DNA of 64,000 nucleotides from Salinivirga cyanobacteriivorans (lineage in GTDB: Bacteria > Bacteroidota > Bacteroidia > Bacteroidales > Salinivirgaceae): the NCBI RefSeq assembly GCF_001443605.1, contig NZ_CP013118.1:2909501-2973500 (forward strand), read 5' to 3'. Shown piece after piece: positions 36,593 to 45,638 of this stretch (positions are counted from its first letter, which is position 1; every line of letters starts with the position of its first letter). A program made the translations under genes and the position numbers. The notes under the pieces are model-generated. The model did not search any database. It worked only from the letters and a program-made list of their open reading frames with translations, and was not told where the DNA came from.

Positions 36593-37732
36593 ATGAACAA
36601 AATAAATAGTTTTAGCCGAAAATTAAGTGTTATTATAGGCTTTGTAATAATTGTGGCAGGTATTGCACTTGGGGTTTTCCTTATTAAAAATCCAAAACAA
36701 AAAGCCCCTGTCACCAGCAATAATGACTTTGAGATACCTGTAGTGAAAACAAAAACGGTAGAATTAGCGGCAATTACACCATCGCACGAAACCACCGGCA
36801 AGGTAAATGCCAGAAACCAGGTTGAAGTTTACGCAGATGCCACCGGGACGTTACTTGCAAGTGACAACCCTTTTAAAAAGGGTGTTATTGTTCAAAAGGG
36901 CGATACCCTGATTCAACTCGATAAGCGCGAAAAAGAACTGTTAATAAAATCCAGCAAAGAAGATTTTTACAGCCTTCTTGTAAGTTTGTTGCCAACCATT
37001 AAGAGCGATTACCCGGAAAGCTTTCAACAATGGAAAGATTATGTAGATAATTTCTCAAATACCAAATCCATTGCAACACTACCAAAACCCAAAAGTGAGC
37101 AGGAGAAATATTTTTTGGCTGCTAAAAAAGTCAGAAACCTTTATTTATCAATTAAAAGCAGTGAGGCCAATCTTGAGAAGTACACCATTTTGGCGCCATT
37201 TAATGGCGTAATAACTAAAGGAGAACTCAATCCCGGCACGTTGATACGTGCAGGTCAGATGCTTGGAGAATTAATGGAGTTGGGGAAATTTGAGATTCAG
37301 GCTGATATTCCTTTAGCAGAAGCCAGTATAATTCATGCCGGAGCCCCAATTACCATCACATCTGATGCATTTCAGCAGCAACTTAAAGCCAATATAACGC
37401 GAATCGGAAAAATTGTTGACCAAAATACCCAAACCATACAGTTCTATACAAATATTAATAACAGAAGCGTTCTGAAAAACGGCATGTTTGTAAATATTAC
37501 TGTACAATTACCACAAATAGAAAATGCATTTTTAATTAACCGGAAGTACCTTACAGAAGATGGCCAACTTTTACAAGTTCGCGATTCGACATTGCATCTT
37601 ATTTCCTGTACCGTTAAAGGATACGATGGAAATCAAGTAATTGTAACACAAGTACCTTATGGCATTGAAGTGGTAAACCAGTTGCTCCCCGGCGCATCAG
37701 AGGGAATGCAGGTTAAAATCTTAAACAAATAA
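36593..37732 (+). CDS. RND efflux periplasmic adaptor (membrane-fusion protein)
   Basis: The product is 379 aa from ATG 36593, chosen because the frame's earlier start at 36539 lies upstream of the promoter elements. One N-terminal membrane anchor (SVIIGFVIIVAGIALGVFLI) precedes split lipoyl halves (VEVYADATGTLL and KYTILAPFNGVITKGEL) flanking a helical hairpin. Beta-barrel and membrane-proximal domains follow. It links the RND permease 2 bp downstream to the TolC-type channel encoded three genes later. Confidence 0.94.
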   Translation: MNKINSFSRKLSVIIGFVIIVAGIALGVFLIKNPKQKAPVTSNNDFEIPVVKTKTVELAAITPSHETTGKVNARNQVEVYADATGTLLASDNPFKKGVIVQKGDTLIQLDKREKELLIKSSKEDFYSLLVSLLPTIKSDYPESFQQWKDYVDNFSNTKSIATLPKPKSEQEKYFLAAKKVRNLYLSIKSSEANLEKYTILAPFNGVITKGELNPGTLIRAGQMLGELMELGKFEIQADIPLAEASIIHAGAPITITSDAFQQQLKANITRIGKIVDQNTQTIQFYTNINNRSVLKNGMFVNITVQLPQIENAFLINRKYLTEDGQLLQVRDSTLHLISCTVKGYDGNQVIVTQVPYGIEVVNQLLPGASEGMQVKILNK

Positions 37733-37734
37733 CT

Positions 37735-40700
37735 ATGAAGAGCATTGTAAAATATTTTATTAAATATCCCATTGCGGCCGATTTACTTATTTTCTTGTTC
37801 AGTATCATCGGTATTATGTCCATATTACAGATGACCAAAAGCCGCTTCCCTGAAATTGAAAGCAAGATTGTAACCATTGAAACAGTGATGCCGGGCGCTT
37901 CACCTGTTGAAATGGAGCGGGGCGTTACTATGAAAATAGAAAATCAGCTCCAGGGAATTACAGGTATTAAAGAAATCAATTCATCTTCACAAGAAAATGT
38001 GTCAATTGTTAATGTGGAGCTAAAATCAAAAGCGAATAAACAAGAAGCTTTATCTGACATAAAAAATGCTGTTGATGGTATAGGCACTTTCCCTGAAGAT
38101 ACTGAAACTCCATCTGTGCACCTGCAAGAGATGAAAGATGTAGCTTCCACACTAATGCTTACGGGTTCGGTTACGCACCGTCAGCTTAAAAATTATGCTG
38201 ATGATATCAAGCAACAATTGATTGTGAAAAAAAACATTGCCGATGTAGCCTTGACCGGTAACAGACCGGAGGAAATTGAAATTGCTTTACATGAAACCAG
38301 TCTAAATCGGTACAATCTTACATTCAATCAGGTCGCACAGGCGGTTTCCGGTGCAAACATTGATGTAACCGCCGGAACAGTTGAAACGGACGGGCAGCAA
38401 ATAACAGTTCGTGCACTGGGTAAGAAGTATAGTGCCGATGAAATTGATGATATTGTAGTAAAGACCACACCCTCCGGAGGCAAGGTATTGCTAAAAGATG
38501 TAGCCGAGGTTAAAGAAAAATTTGAAAAGGGTAGTACGGAAATAATGCTTAATGGCAAGCCAGGCATTAAGTTAGAGGTAATGACCACATCAAAGCAAGA
38601 CATAACCAATGCTGTAGACATGGTTCACAATTACATCGATACGTTCAACACACAAAATACCACCTGCCAATTAGCAATGGTAGAAGATGGAAGTATTGTT
38701 GTAAACCAGCGAATAAACCTGCTGTTAGAAAACGGGCTAATGGGTATGCTGCTTGTGCTGCTGGTACTTGGACTTTTTCTGAATATCAGGTTAGCATTTT
38801 GGGTAGCAATAAGTATTCCGGTATCCATGCTGGGAATGTTCATAATTGCACCCGGGTTTGGGGTTAATATCAATATGTTTTCGCTTTTTGGTTTAATCCT
38901 GGCTTTAGGTCTGCTGGTTGACCACGGAATAGTAATTGCCGAAAATATTTATACAAAATATGAAAAAGGCCTCCCTGCAAATCAGGCAGCCTGGGAAGGG
39001 TTAAAAGAAGTTGGCTCTCCGGTATTAATTTCAGTGGTTACAACGTGTCTGTTTTTTCTAATATTCTTTTTTCTTGAAGGAACAATGGGCGATTTAATTG
39101 CCGATGTTGGTTATACAGTGCTAATCATATTGATTGTTTCATTAGCCGAAGCATTTCTTATTTTACCCGCCCACATCGCTCATTCAAAAGCATTAAAAAG
39201 GGGTAAAAAGCCAGGCAAAGTTGAAGCTTTTACCAATAACATTTTTGAGACCATACGGCTAAAGGTTTATAAACCGGTACTCTCGTTTTCATTGAAATAC
39301 AAGTTACCTGCTTTTGCCTTTTTTATGGTCGCATTTCTCCTTTCAGTTGCTTTACTCTCGGGTAAACATTTGCCCTTTACTTTTTTTCCGGTAGTAGATG
39401 AAGATACTCAGAGTATTCAACTCGAGATGCCCCCCGGAACTTCTAAAAGTAAAACGAAGCATGTAATCAAAATAATACAATCGCAGATTGAACCTGTCAA
39501 TGAATATTATAAGTCAAAGAGAGAAGATGGCAAAGATGTCATTCAGGACTACATACTTCAAATGGGACCCAATGATAATGAAGCTACCATTACGTTGTAT
39601 CTGTTAAATGGAGAAACAAGGAATCTTGAAGGCTTCCGGATTGTGAACACCATAAGAAACAGGGTTGGTTCGCTATCGGAAGCTGCTTATGTTAACTATG
39701 GTACCCCTTCTTTTTTTGGGGCAGCATTATCTATTGAGTTAACCGGAACGAATTTCAATGATCTAAAACGCGCTGCAGAAGAAATATACAAAGGCCTGAA
39801 AACAATGCCTGAACTAAAGAGTATCCAAAAAGACGATGAGGAAAGCGGAGAAGAATTAATTGTGCAGCTTACCCCGGAAGCTGAGGCACTTGGTGTTTCG
39901 CTGCGTGACATTACAGAACAATTACGTTCAGGTATTTTAGGTTATGAAATACAGACCTTACAGCGAGGCAATGAAGAAGTTGCCATTAATTTAAGATATG
40001 CAAATAAAGACCTTAATAGTTTTGAAGATATTAAAAACCTTAAAATAAAAGTCAGCAATCCTGAAAGGGTCTGGGAAACTACTGAATACAGCTTAAAATC
40101 AGTAGCGAAATTAGTGTCAACCAGGAGTACAAAAGTAAAAAAGCATGAAAATGGATTGCCAATTGTTACTGTTACGGCCGAGCAGGTCAACCCTAATGAG
40201 CCAACTCCTGAAATCCAGGAAAAAGTTGAAAAAGAATTGCTCAAACCGATAATGCACAAATACCCTGACATAAATTATAAATTTGGGGGGCAATCCGAAG
40301 CAGCTAATGAGACTATTGCTTCAACGCGCGCAGTTACGCCTATAATTCTTTTACTTGTTTTTTTTAGCATTGTAATTAATTTCAGGTCATTCAGGCAAGC
40401 GATTATAGTATTTATATTGATTCCTTTTACTTTTATTGGTGTTGCAGTGGGTCATCTTATACATGGCCTTCCATTATCTATGCTTTCTTTTTACGGGATT
40501 ATTGCGGTGGCCGGTATTGTGATTAATGATTCTTTGGTATTCGTAACCCGGTTTAACCAGCTATTGCAGACTGGTGTGCCTTTTAACGAGGCCGTTTTTC
40601 AGGCTGGCAATTCCCGTTTTAGAGCTGTTGTACTAACATCTTTAACAACTATTGCAGGCCTGGCGCCATTAATATTTGAAACAAGTTTACAGGCACAATT

Positions 40701-40911
40701 AATTATTCCTATGGCAATTTCATTATCATACGGCCTTATAGCATCTACGCTAATTATGCTCATCCTGTTGCCTTTATTATTGAAATTCCATAACAGTATA
40801 TCAATTTGGTTTTATTGGCTATGGAATGGTGAAAAAACAGCACCAGAAACAGTAGAACCTGCGGTTAAAGAACTAAAACAATTAAAAGAACAAAACGAAA
40901 ATGATGAATAA
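37735..40911 (+). CDS. RND-family efflux permease
   Basis: The product is 1058 aa. Twelve membrane helices in two halves flank two large periplasmic porter loops. The fourth helix has a single Asp in ALGLLVDHGIVIAEN (D396), fitting the proton relay, and the second half has FYGIIAVAGIVINDSLVFV. The start MKSIVKYFIKYPIAADLLIF is typical of HAE-1/AcrB-related pumps of Bacteroidota. Substrate is unknown. It sits 2 bp after the adaptor, and its end overlaps the DUF2141 gene by 11 bp. Confidence 0.96.
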   Translation: MKSIVKYFIKYPIAADLLIFLFSIIGIMSILQMTKSRFPEIESKIVTIETVMPGASPVEMERGVTMKIENQLQGITGIKEINSSSQENVSIVNVELKSKANKQEALSDIKNAVDGIGTFPEDTETPSVHLQEMKDVASTLMLTGSVTHRQLKNYADDIKQQLIVKKNIADVALTGNRPEEIEIALHETSLNRYNLTFNQVAQAVSGANIDVTAGTVETDGQQITVRALGKKYSADEIDDIVVKTTPSGGKVLLKDVAEVKEKFEKGSTEIMLNGKPGIKLEVMTTSKQDITNAVDMVHNYIDTFNTQNTTCQLAMVEDGSIVVNQRINLLLENGLMGMLLVLLVLGLFLNIRLAFWVAISIPVSMLGMFIIAPGFGVNINMFSLFGLILALGLLVDHGIVIAENIYTKYEKGLPANQAAWEGLKEVGSPVLISVVTTCLFFLIFFFLEGTMGDLIADVGYTVLIILIVSLAEAFLILPAHIAHSKALKRGKKPGKVEAFTNNIFETIRLKVYKPVLSFSLKYKLPAFAFFMVAFLLSVALLSGKHLPFTFFPVVDEDTQSIQLEMPPGTSKSKTKHVIKIIQSQIEPVNEYYKSKREDGKDVIQDYILQMGPNDNEATITLYLLNGETRNLEGFRIVNTIRNRVGSLSEAAYVNYGTPSFFGAALSIELTGTNFNDLKRAAEEIYKGLKTMPELKSIQKDDEESGEELIVQLTPEAEALGVSLRDITEQLRSGILGYEIQTLQRGNEEVAINLRYANKDLNSFEDIKNLKIKVSNPERVWETTEYSLKSVAKLVSTRSTKVKKHENGLPIVTVTAEQVNPNEPTPEIQEKVEKELLKPIMHKYPDINYKFGGQSEAANETIASTRAVTPIILLLVFFSIVINFRSFRQAIIVFILIPFTFIGVAVGHLIHGLPLSMLSFYGIIAVAGIVINDSLVFVTRFNQLLQTGVPFNEAVFQAGNSRFRAVVLTSLTTIAGLAPLIFETSLQAQLIIPMAISLSYGLIASTLIMLILLPLLLKFHNSISIWFYWLWNGEKTAPETVEPAVKELKQLKEQNENDE

Positions 40912-41323
40912 ATTACTAATAGTATTAGGTCTAAGTTTGCTAGGTCAGGTTTTATTGGCTCAAAACTATGATATAACTATTGAGATTACAGGGTTTAAGA
41001 GCCATAGCGGCAATTGCATTGTCACCCTTTTTGATAACTCACATTGTTTTAGCGCTAATGATAAGGGTATTTCACAGGTAAAAAAAGCCATCACAAAAGC
41101 TAAAACATGTACTGTCACATTTAAAAATATACCTAAAGGGAATTACGCAATAATAGCCTTTCATGATGAGAATACAGATGGTGCATTAAATAGGAACCTA
41201 CTGGGCATGCCGAAGGAGGGCGTTGGTAATTCAAATAATCATAAAGGCAAGCCTTCTTTTGAGAAATCAAGGTTCATTTTGCTAGCCAACAGATCAGTAA
41301 AAATAGAAATTAAATACCAATAA
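40901..41323 (+). CDS. DUF2141 secreted protein
   Basis: The product is 140 aa with a signal peptide (NKLLIVLGLSLLGQVLLAQ). The DUF2141 pattern is clear: ITGFKSHSGNCIVTLFD, FKNIPKGNYAIIAFHDENTDGALNRNLLGMPKEGVG. These are small periplasmic beta proteins of unknown role. Translational overlap with the permease suggests it works with this efflux system, perhaps as an accessory subunit. That is inference. Confidence 0.9.
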   Translation: MMNKLLIVLGLSLLGQVLLAQNYDITIEITGFKSHSGNCIVTLFDNSHCFSANDKGISQVKKAITKAKTCTVTFKNIPKGNYAIIAFHDENTDGALNRNLLGMPKEGVGNSNNHKGKPSFEKSRFILLANRSVKIEIKYQ

Positions 41324-41325
41324 TT

Positions 41326-42648
41326 ATGATTAAACATAGGTTAACATTATTTTTAGTAAGTATCATAAACGCTATATCGGTTAATGGACAGGATACTGTT
41401 AATTACAATCTTGATAAACTTATTGAGATTGCTGTTAAGCATAATCATAACGTCCAAATTTCAAGAAATAATGTAGATATTGCAGAAAACAATGCAAGTT
41501 TAGGTAATGCAGGTATATTACCCGAAATATCACTTACAGGAAATGCTTCCTTGTCCAGTAATGATACAAAAGCCGAATTTAGCGGAAATATCCCTACATC
41601 AGAGCAGGACGGTGCTAAATCAATAAATTATGGCGGTGGGGTTGAAATGTCAAGAACGCTTTTCCAGGGATTTTATTCAGTCAATAAATATAAAAAACTA
41701 AAATCACAGGCAGAATTATCGGGCATTAAGCTACAAACAGAAATTGAAAATACAATTGTTGCAGTTACAAGGTCTTATTACACATACCTTTCAATTGTAA
41801 AAGATCATAATATTGCTATAGAGAATCTGACAATTTCAAAGGAAAGATTAAAAAAAGTTGAAAATAACTTGCTTTTTGGGCAAAGCAACAAAAACGAACG
41901 CTTAAATGCACAAAGTGCCCTAAACGCAGATTCAATTCAATTGCTTAACCTGGAAAACCAACGAAAAAAAGCTTATCATGATTTACTCAAATCCTTAGGA
42001 AAAGAAATCAAAAATATAGCAGATATAAAATCCCAAAAATTGCCACTTGATTTATTACTTTTGAATTATAATCAATTAAAATCGAAATTAGAAGAAAACA
42101 ACAAAAGCTTAAAACAAGCAAAAACCAATATAGGAATTTCACAGTTAGAATATAAAATGACCAAAGCCAGCCGTTTCCCTAATATAAAGCTCTCAACAGG
42201 ATATGGTTATAATCAGCAGGAGTTTGATGTAGGGGTACTGACATATAATAGAACTTTAGGTTTTGATGTGGGCATCTCTCTTAGCTACAATTTATTTGAT
42301 TTTGGGCAGAGAAGAAAAAATATTCAAAATGCGAAAATAGCGTTACAGAACGAAAAACTAAACATTGATAAAATAGAATTGCAGCTTAATCAGGATTTTG
42401 AAAAAGCATGGTCAGACTATACACTTCAATTAAAATCTATTGAGATTGAAAAGAAAAATTTAACAAATGAAAAAGCACGATTTCAAAATGTGAAAGATCA
42501 ATATTATTTAGGCCAAACCGATAACTTAACTTTTCGCGATGCTCAGCTTAGTCTTGCACGTGCAAAATCTCAATTATTTAATGCCCGAATTAATGCCAAA
42601 CTTGCTGAACTGGAATTGTTGAGAATATCAGGGGCGCTGGTTAAATAA
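41326..42648 (+). CDS. TolC-family outer-membrane channel
   Basis: The product is 440 aa. After a signal peptide ending SVNGQ it has duplicated long-helix sequence: LDKLIEIAVKHNHNVQISRNN, SLSYNLFDFGQRRKNIQNAK and KDQYYLGQTDNLTFRDAQLS. TolC trimers form the outer-membrane exit duct. It lies 2 bp after DUF2141 and completes the adaptor/permease/channel set. Confidence 0.95.
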   Translation: MIKHRLTLFLVSIINAISVNGQDTVNYNLDKLIEIAVKHNHNVQISRNNVDIAENNASLGNAGILPEISLTGNASLSSNDTKAEFSGNIPTSEQDGAKSINYGGGVEMSRTLFQGFYSVNKYKKLKSQAELSGIKLQTEIENTIVAVTRSYYTYLSIVKDHNIAIENLTISKERLKKVENNLLFGQSNKNERLNAQSALNADSIQLLNLENQRKKAYHDLLKSLGKEIKNIADIKSQKLPLDLLLLNYNQLKSKLEENNKSLKQAKTNIGISQLEYKMTKASRFPNIKLSTGYGYNQQEFDVGVLTYNRTLGFDVGISLSYNLFDFGQRRKNIQNAKIALQNEKLNIDKIELQLNQDFEKAWSDYTLQLKSIEIEKKNLTNEKARFQNVKDQYYLGQTDNLTFRDAQLSLARAKSQLFNARINAKLAELELLRISGALVK

Positions 42649-42723
42649 ATCAACCTTTTTCATTGTACGCATAAGATTTTAGTTAGTATCGAATTATTAC
42701 GAATCAAGAAAAGAAGATTTATT

Positions 42724-43224
42724 ATGAGAAAACTCACCCCTAAACAAACCAAATTATTAAAAAGTATTCATGTTTTAGCGGCCGGTGTTTGGATAACCAC
42801 TGGCTTAGTTATGTTATCATTTGAAACTTTTATGCCTGAAAAAATTCAAACAGGAGAACATTTATATATGGCCAATTATATTTTGTATTTTATCGATACA
42901 AAAATATTGCCTCCGGCAGCTATCACTTGCTTGCTTACAGGATTAATATATTCCGTTTTTACCAAATGGGGTTTCTTTAAACATAACTGGATTATATTTA
43001 AATGGATTGTAACTATTGTTCTCATTCTTTTAGGCACATTTGCTTCAGAGCCATTAATTATAAAAATGCTAGAATTATCTAAAGCTGAAGGGATAACGGC
43101 ACTGAATAATAGTTATTACGAATTAATTTCAAATGGGCAGTTTATACTTGGTCTGGTGATGTTATCAACACTCATAGTAACGGTTTTTATTTCAGTTTTT
43201 AAGCCTTTAAAAAAAAGGAAGTAG
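42724..43224 (+). CDS. small four-helix membrane protein, DUF2269-like
   Basis: The product is 166 aa with four hydrophobic helices. His in SIHVLAAGVWITTGLVM resembles DUF2269/CopD-like proteins that may carry haem or metal. It lies 75 bp after tolC on the same strand and may be part of the efflux operon. Function is unknown. Confidence 0.75.
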   Translation: MRKLTPKQTKLLKSIHVLAAGVWITTGLVMLSFETFMPEKIQTGEHLYMANYILYFIDTKILPPAAITCLLTGLIYSVFTKWGFFKHNWIIFKWIVTIVLILLGTFASEPLIIKMLELSKAEGITALNNSYYELISNGQFILGLVMLSTLIVTVFISVFKPLKKRK

Positions 43225-43341
43225 TCAACTTTAATATTTTGATTAGTTTATCCATCTTTCCTTTGCCAGTGCATAAAATATTTTAGTAATAATTTGCGAA
43301 TGGTTGAGTTATTCGATACTTTTATAAAATATCTTCTAAAT

Positions 43342-44133
43342 ATGAATGCAAAAAAATATATAAAATACCTGTTATCTATTGAAAACTATTCATTCTCAGT
43401 CGATGAGGTTGTACAGGCTACTGATGGTACCAGAAATTCTCTAAAATTCGAACTACATAGATTATCAGAAAAAGGAGAAGTTATAAATCTACGTAAAGGA
43501 TTTTATTTGATTATAACGCCCAGATATTCTTCTGCAAAGAAACTACCTATTCAACTTTATTGCGAAAAGCTATTCAACTATCTGAACAGAAAATACTACA
43601 TTGGATTATTCTCTGCAGCAAAATTTCATGGAGCGGGCCATCAACAAGTTCAGCGAGATTATTTGATAACAGAGCAACCCAAATTTAACGATATATCAAA
43701 AAGCACAATAGATATCCGTTTCTTCACAACAAGGAACTGGCCTGCAAAAAACATTCAAATAAAAAAATCTGATGCAGGAATTTATAAGATGTCAAGTCCT
43801 GCGCTTACAATTGTTGACTTAATACATCATCAAACGAAGTTAGGAGGGATAAACCGCATGCTTACTACCATAGAGGAGCTGGTGGAGGAGATGACTAGTG
43901 ATGATTTGGAAGAATTACTGGATTGGTATGTGAATATCAGCACCTTGCAACGATTTGGTTTTTTATTAGAAGAACTTGAATTAAATGCCGATTTTCAGGA
44001 AATGATTTTTAGTAAACTAAAATCCGTAAAATTCTTTCCTGTTTTGCTATCTCCAAAATCAAAAGAAAAGCCAGGTGCTGTTGATAATAAGTGGAAAGTT
44101 GATGTGAACGTAAAATTAGAAAGAGATTTATGA
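43342..44133 (+). CDS. AbiEi-family type IV antitoxin
   Basis: The product is 263 aa from ATG 43342; ATG 43300 would add 14 residues. An N-terminal winged helix (VDEVVQATDGTRNSLKFELHRL, LRKGFYLI) represses the operon in this family. A C-terminal domain follows (SSPALTIVDLIHHQTKLGGINR) that counteracts the nucleotidyltransferase toxin. Its stop overlaps the toxin start (ATGA), the usual translational coupling. The antitoxin looks intact although the toxin is interrupted. Confidence 0.9.
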   Translation: MNAKKYIKYLLSIENYSFSVDEVVQATDGTRNSLKFELHRLSEKGEVINLRKGFYLIITPRYSSAKKLPIQLYCEKLFNYLNRKYYIGLFSAAKFHGAGHQQVQRDYLITEQPKFNDISKSTIDIRFFTTRNWPAKNIQIKKSDAGIYKMSSPALTIVDLIHHQTKLGGINRMLTTIEELVEEMTSDDLEELLDWYVNISTLQRFGFLLEELELNADFQEMIFSKLKSVKFFPVLLSPKSKEKPGAVDNKWKVDVNVKLERDL

Positions 44134-44921
44134 TACCAAAACCATATATAGCCAAATGGCAGGAACATGCTCCCTGGAATGAATTCTCACAAGTGGAACA
44201 AGATTTAATTATCTCACGAACACTGGTTGAGATATTCTCTGATGATTTTCTGAGAGATAACCTCGCATTTAGAGGAGGTACAGCTTTACACAAGTTATAC
44301 CTGAAGCCTGCTCCGCGATATTCTGAGGATATTGATTTAGTACAAATAAAGGAAGGGCCCATTAAACCAATAATGGAGCGATTAAAAGAAGTGATTACTT
44401 TTTTTGAAGAACCCAGAAATACAAAAGTGAAAGGTCATGGAGCAAAAGCCCTTTATCGTTTCACATCTGAATATGAATAAATACGAATGCGCATGAAATT
44501 AGAAATAAATTGCAAAGAGCATTTCAATGTGTTGGGTTGGGTAGATTTTCCATTTGAAATTGAAAGTGAATGGTTTTCTGGTAAAGCACAAATAAAAACA
44601 TACAATATAAACGAGCTTTTAGGAACAAAATTTAGAGCATTGTATCAAAGAAGTAAAGGGCGTGATTTATTTGATTTGGATTATGCCCGACTGCATATGA
44701 AACTTGATACAGATCAGATAATCCAATGCTTTAAGGAATATACAAAGTTTGCTACAGGCAAAAGACCTCCGGGTAAAAAAGAATTTTTATTAAACTTTAA
44801 GGAGAAACAGAATGACCCTGATTTTATAGGAGATATGGAAGCTTTATTAAGAACTGGTGTACATTATAATCAGGAAGAGGCAAATAGGTGGGTAATAACT
44901 GAATTGATTGAAAATATATAA
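44130..44921 (+). pseudogene. AbiEii-type nucleotidyltransferase toxin interrupted by an in-frame stop
   Basis: The frame from 44130 encodes an AbiEii toxin start with the nucleotidyltransferase core GGTALHKLYL and YSEDIDLV, and stops at TAA 44478-44480. The same frame resumes with no shift (ATG 44487) and continues through INCKEHFNVLG, LLGTKFRALYQRSKGRDLFDLDYA to 44921. The stop separates the DxD active site from the KGRDLFDL motif, so the product is probably dead unless the halves associate or the stop is read through. Together the halves match the family's usual length (about 260 aa). Confidence 0.87.
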
Positions 44922-45332
44922 ATCGGATAACAGGATGAAACCTCCATGACAAGACTTTTAACACACTGCGCCTTTGCGTAGCTTTCGCTTCCCTTCGGTC
45001 GCCATAGGCTTGCCGCAGGTGAAACGCTATAGCTTCAGCGAACGCGGACGGCGGAGCAAGGCACGTGCATGATTAATTGGAGTATTACAGGTAAACAACT
45101 GAATATCAGTCGTAGTAGGTTCCATCCCGATTGTTCATCGGGACAGGTACTGACCACTAAAATCAAAATTATAAACAGATGAATCGAGCCATGATCCTCC
45201 GGTTGACGAAACACCATCCAGATAATTATAATGAAAGTTAAAACCATGTGTGGCGGGAATTTGATTCATTATGGCGAGCTCCCCCGCCTTTTGCGGGGCA
45301 GGCTATCCCGATTGGATCGGAACAGATGACCA
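44922..45332. other. gene-free stretch with GC-richer repeat debris
   Basis: These 411 bp separate the AbiE locus from the FabZ fragment. A locally GC-rich block at 44960-45060 resembles filler sequence (CGCCTTTGCGTAGC) seen between Bacteroidota genes. Two copies of a dispersed repeat (45124 and 45305) and a small hairpin CCCCGC/GCGGGG (45282-45299) are present. No ORF or RNA gene is recognisable. Confidence 0.6.
45124..45185 (+). repeat. dispersed palindromic repeat, copy 1
   Basis: The copy starts ATCCCGATTGTTCATCGGGA, a small hairpin, followed by CAGGTA and ATCAAAATTATAAACAGATGAAT. It aligns over about 62 bp with copy 3 at 54370, with few mismatches and two 1-bp indels. Confidence 0.75.
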
Positions 45333-45345
45333 TTGAAAATAAAAG
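45305..45345 (+). repeat. dispersed palindromic repeat, partial copy 2
   Basis: ATCCCGATTGGATCGGAACA followed by GATGACCATTGAAAATAAAA matches the first ~40 bp of copy 1. It runs into the first codons of the FabZ fragment, so the apparent start codon there lies inside the repeat. Confidence 0.6.
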
Positions 45346-45638
45346 AAAAAGGTGTTGCACCTAATTTCGACCTTAATAAAGAACCTGTTTACGATGTTGT
45401 TAAAGTCCAGGAAACATTGCCGCACCGCCCGCCATTCCTTTTTGTCGATAAAGTATTGCACCTGGACCAGGAGCGTGTAGTTGGCATGAAAAATGTAACC
45501 ATGAATGAGCCGTTTTTTGTAAGTCATTTTCCGGGTGCGCCTGTAATGCCTGGAGTGCTGCAAATAGAAGCCATGGCACAAGTGGGAGGTATTCTCGTGC
45601 TCAATACGGTGGATGATCCGGAGAATTATTTGACTTAA
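45333..45638 (+). pseudogene. FabZ-domain fragment of an LpxC-FabZ fusion, cut at both ends
   Basis: The 101 codons encode the linker and start of the dehydratase half of the Bacteroidota LpxC-FabZ fusion: [20 protein letters not shown], then [19 protein letters not shown] with the catalytic His and Glu. The entire LpxC half is missing and a repeat lies at the 5' junction. The last third of FabZ is missing too, and the stop codon is inside the terminal inverted repeat of the IS element. It is probably a relic of recombination plus insertion, with an intact copy expected elsewhere. Confidence 0.8.

Noticed and set aside
44960-45060. GC-rich block that looked like a possible structural RNA
   Set aside because: No cloverleaf or conserved rRNA/tmRNA/SRP motif could be assembled. 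It resembles common intergenic filler in this phylum.
45333-45638. Stand-alone short FabZ gene
   Set aside because: It lacks the last third of the fold, its start lies in a repeat and its stop lies in an IS end, so it is a fragment.
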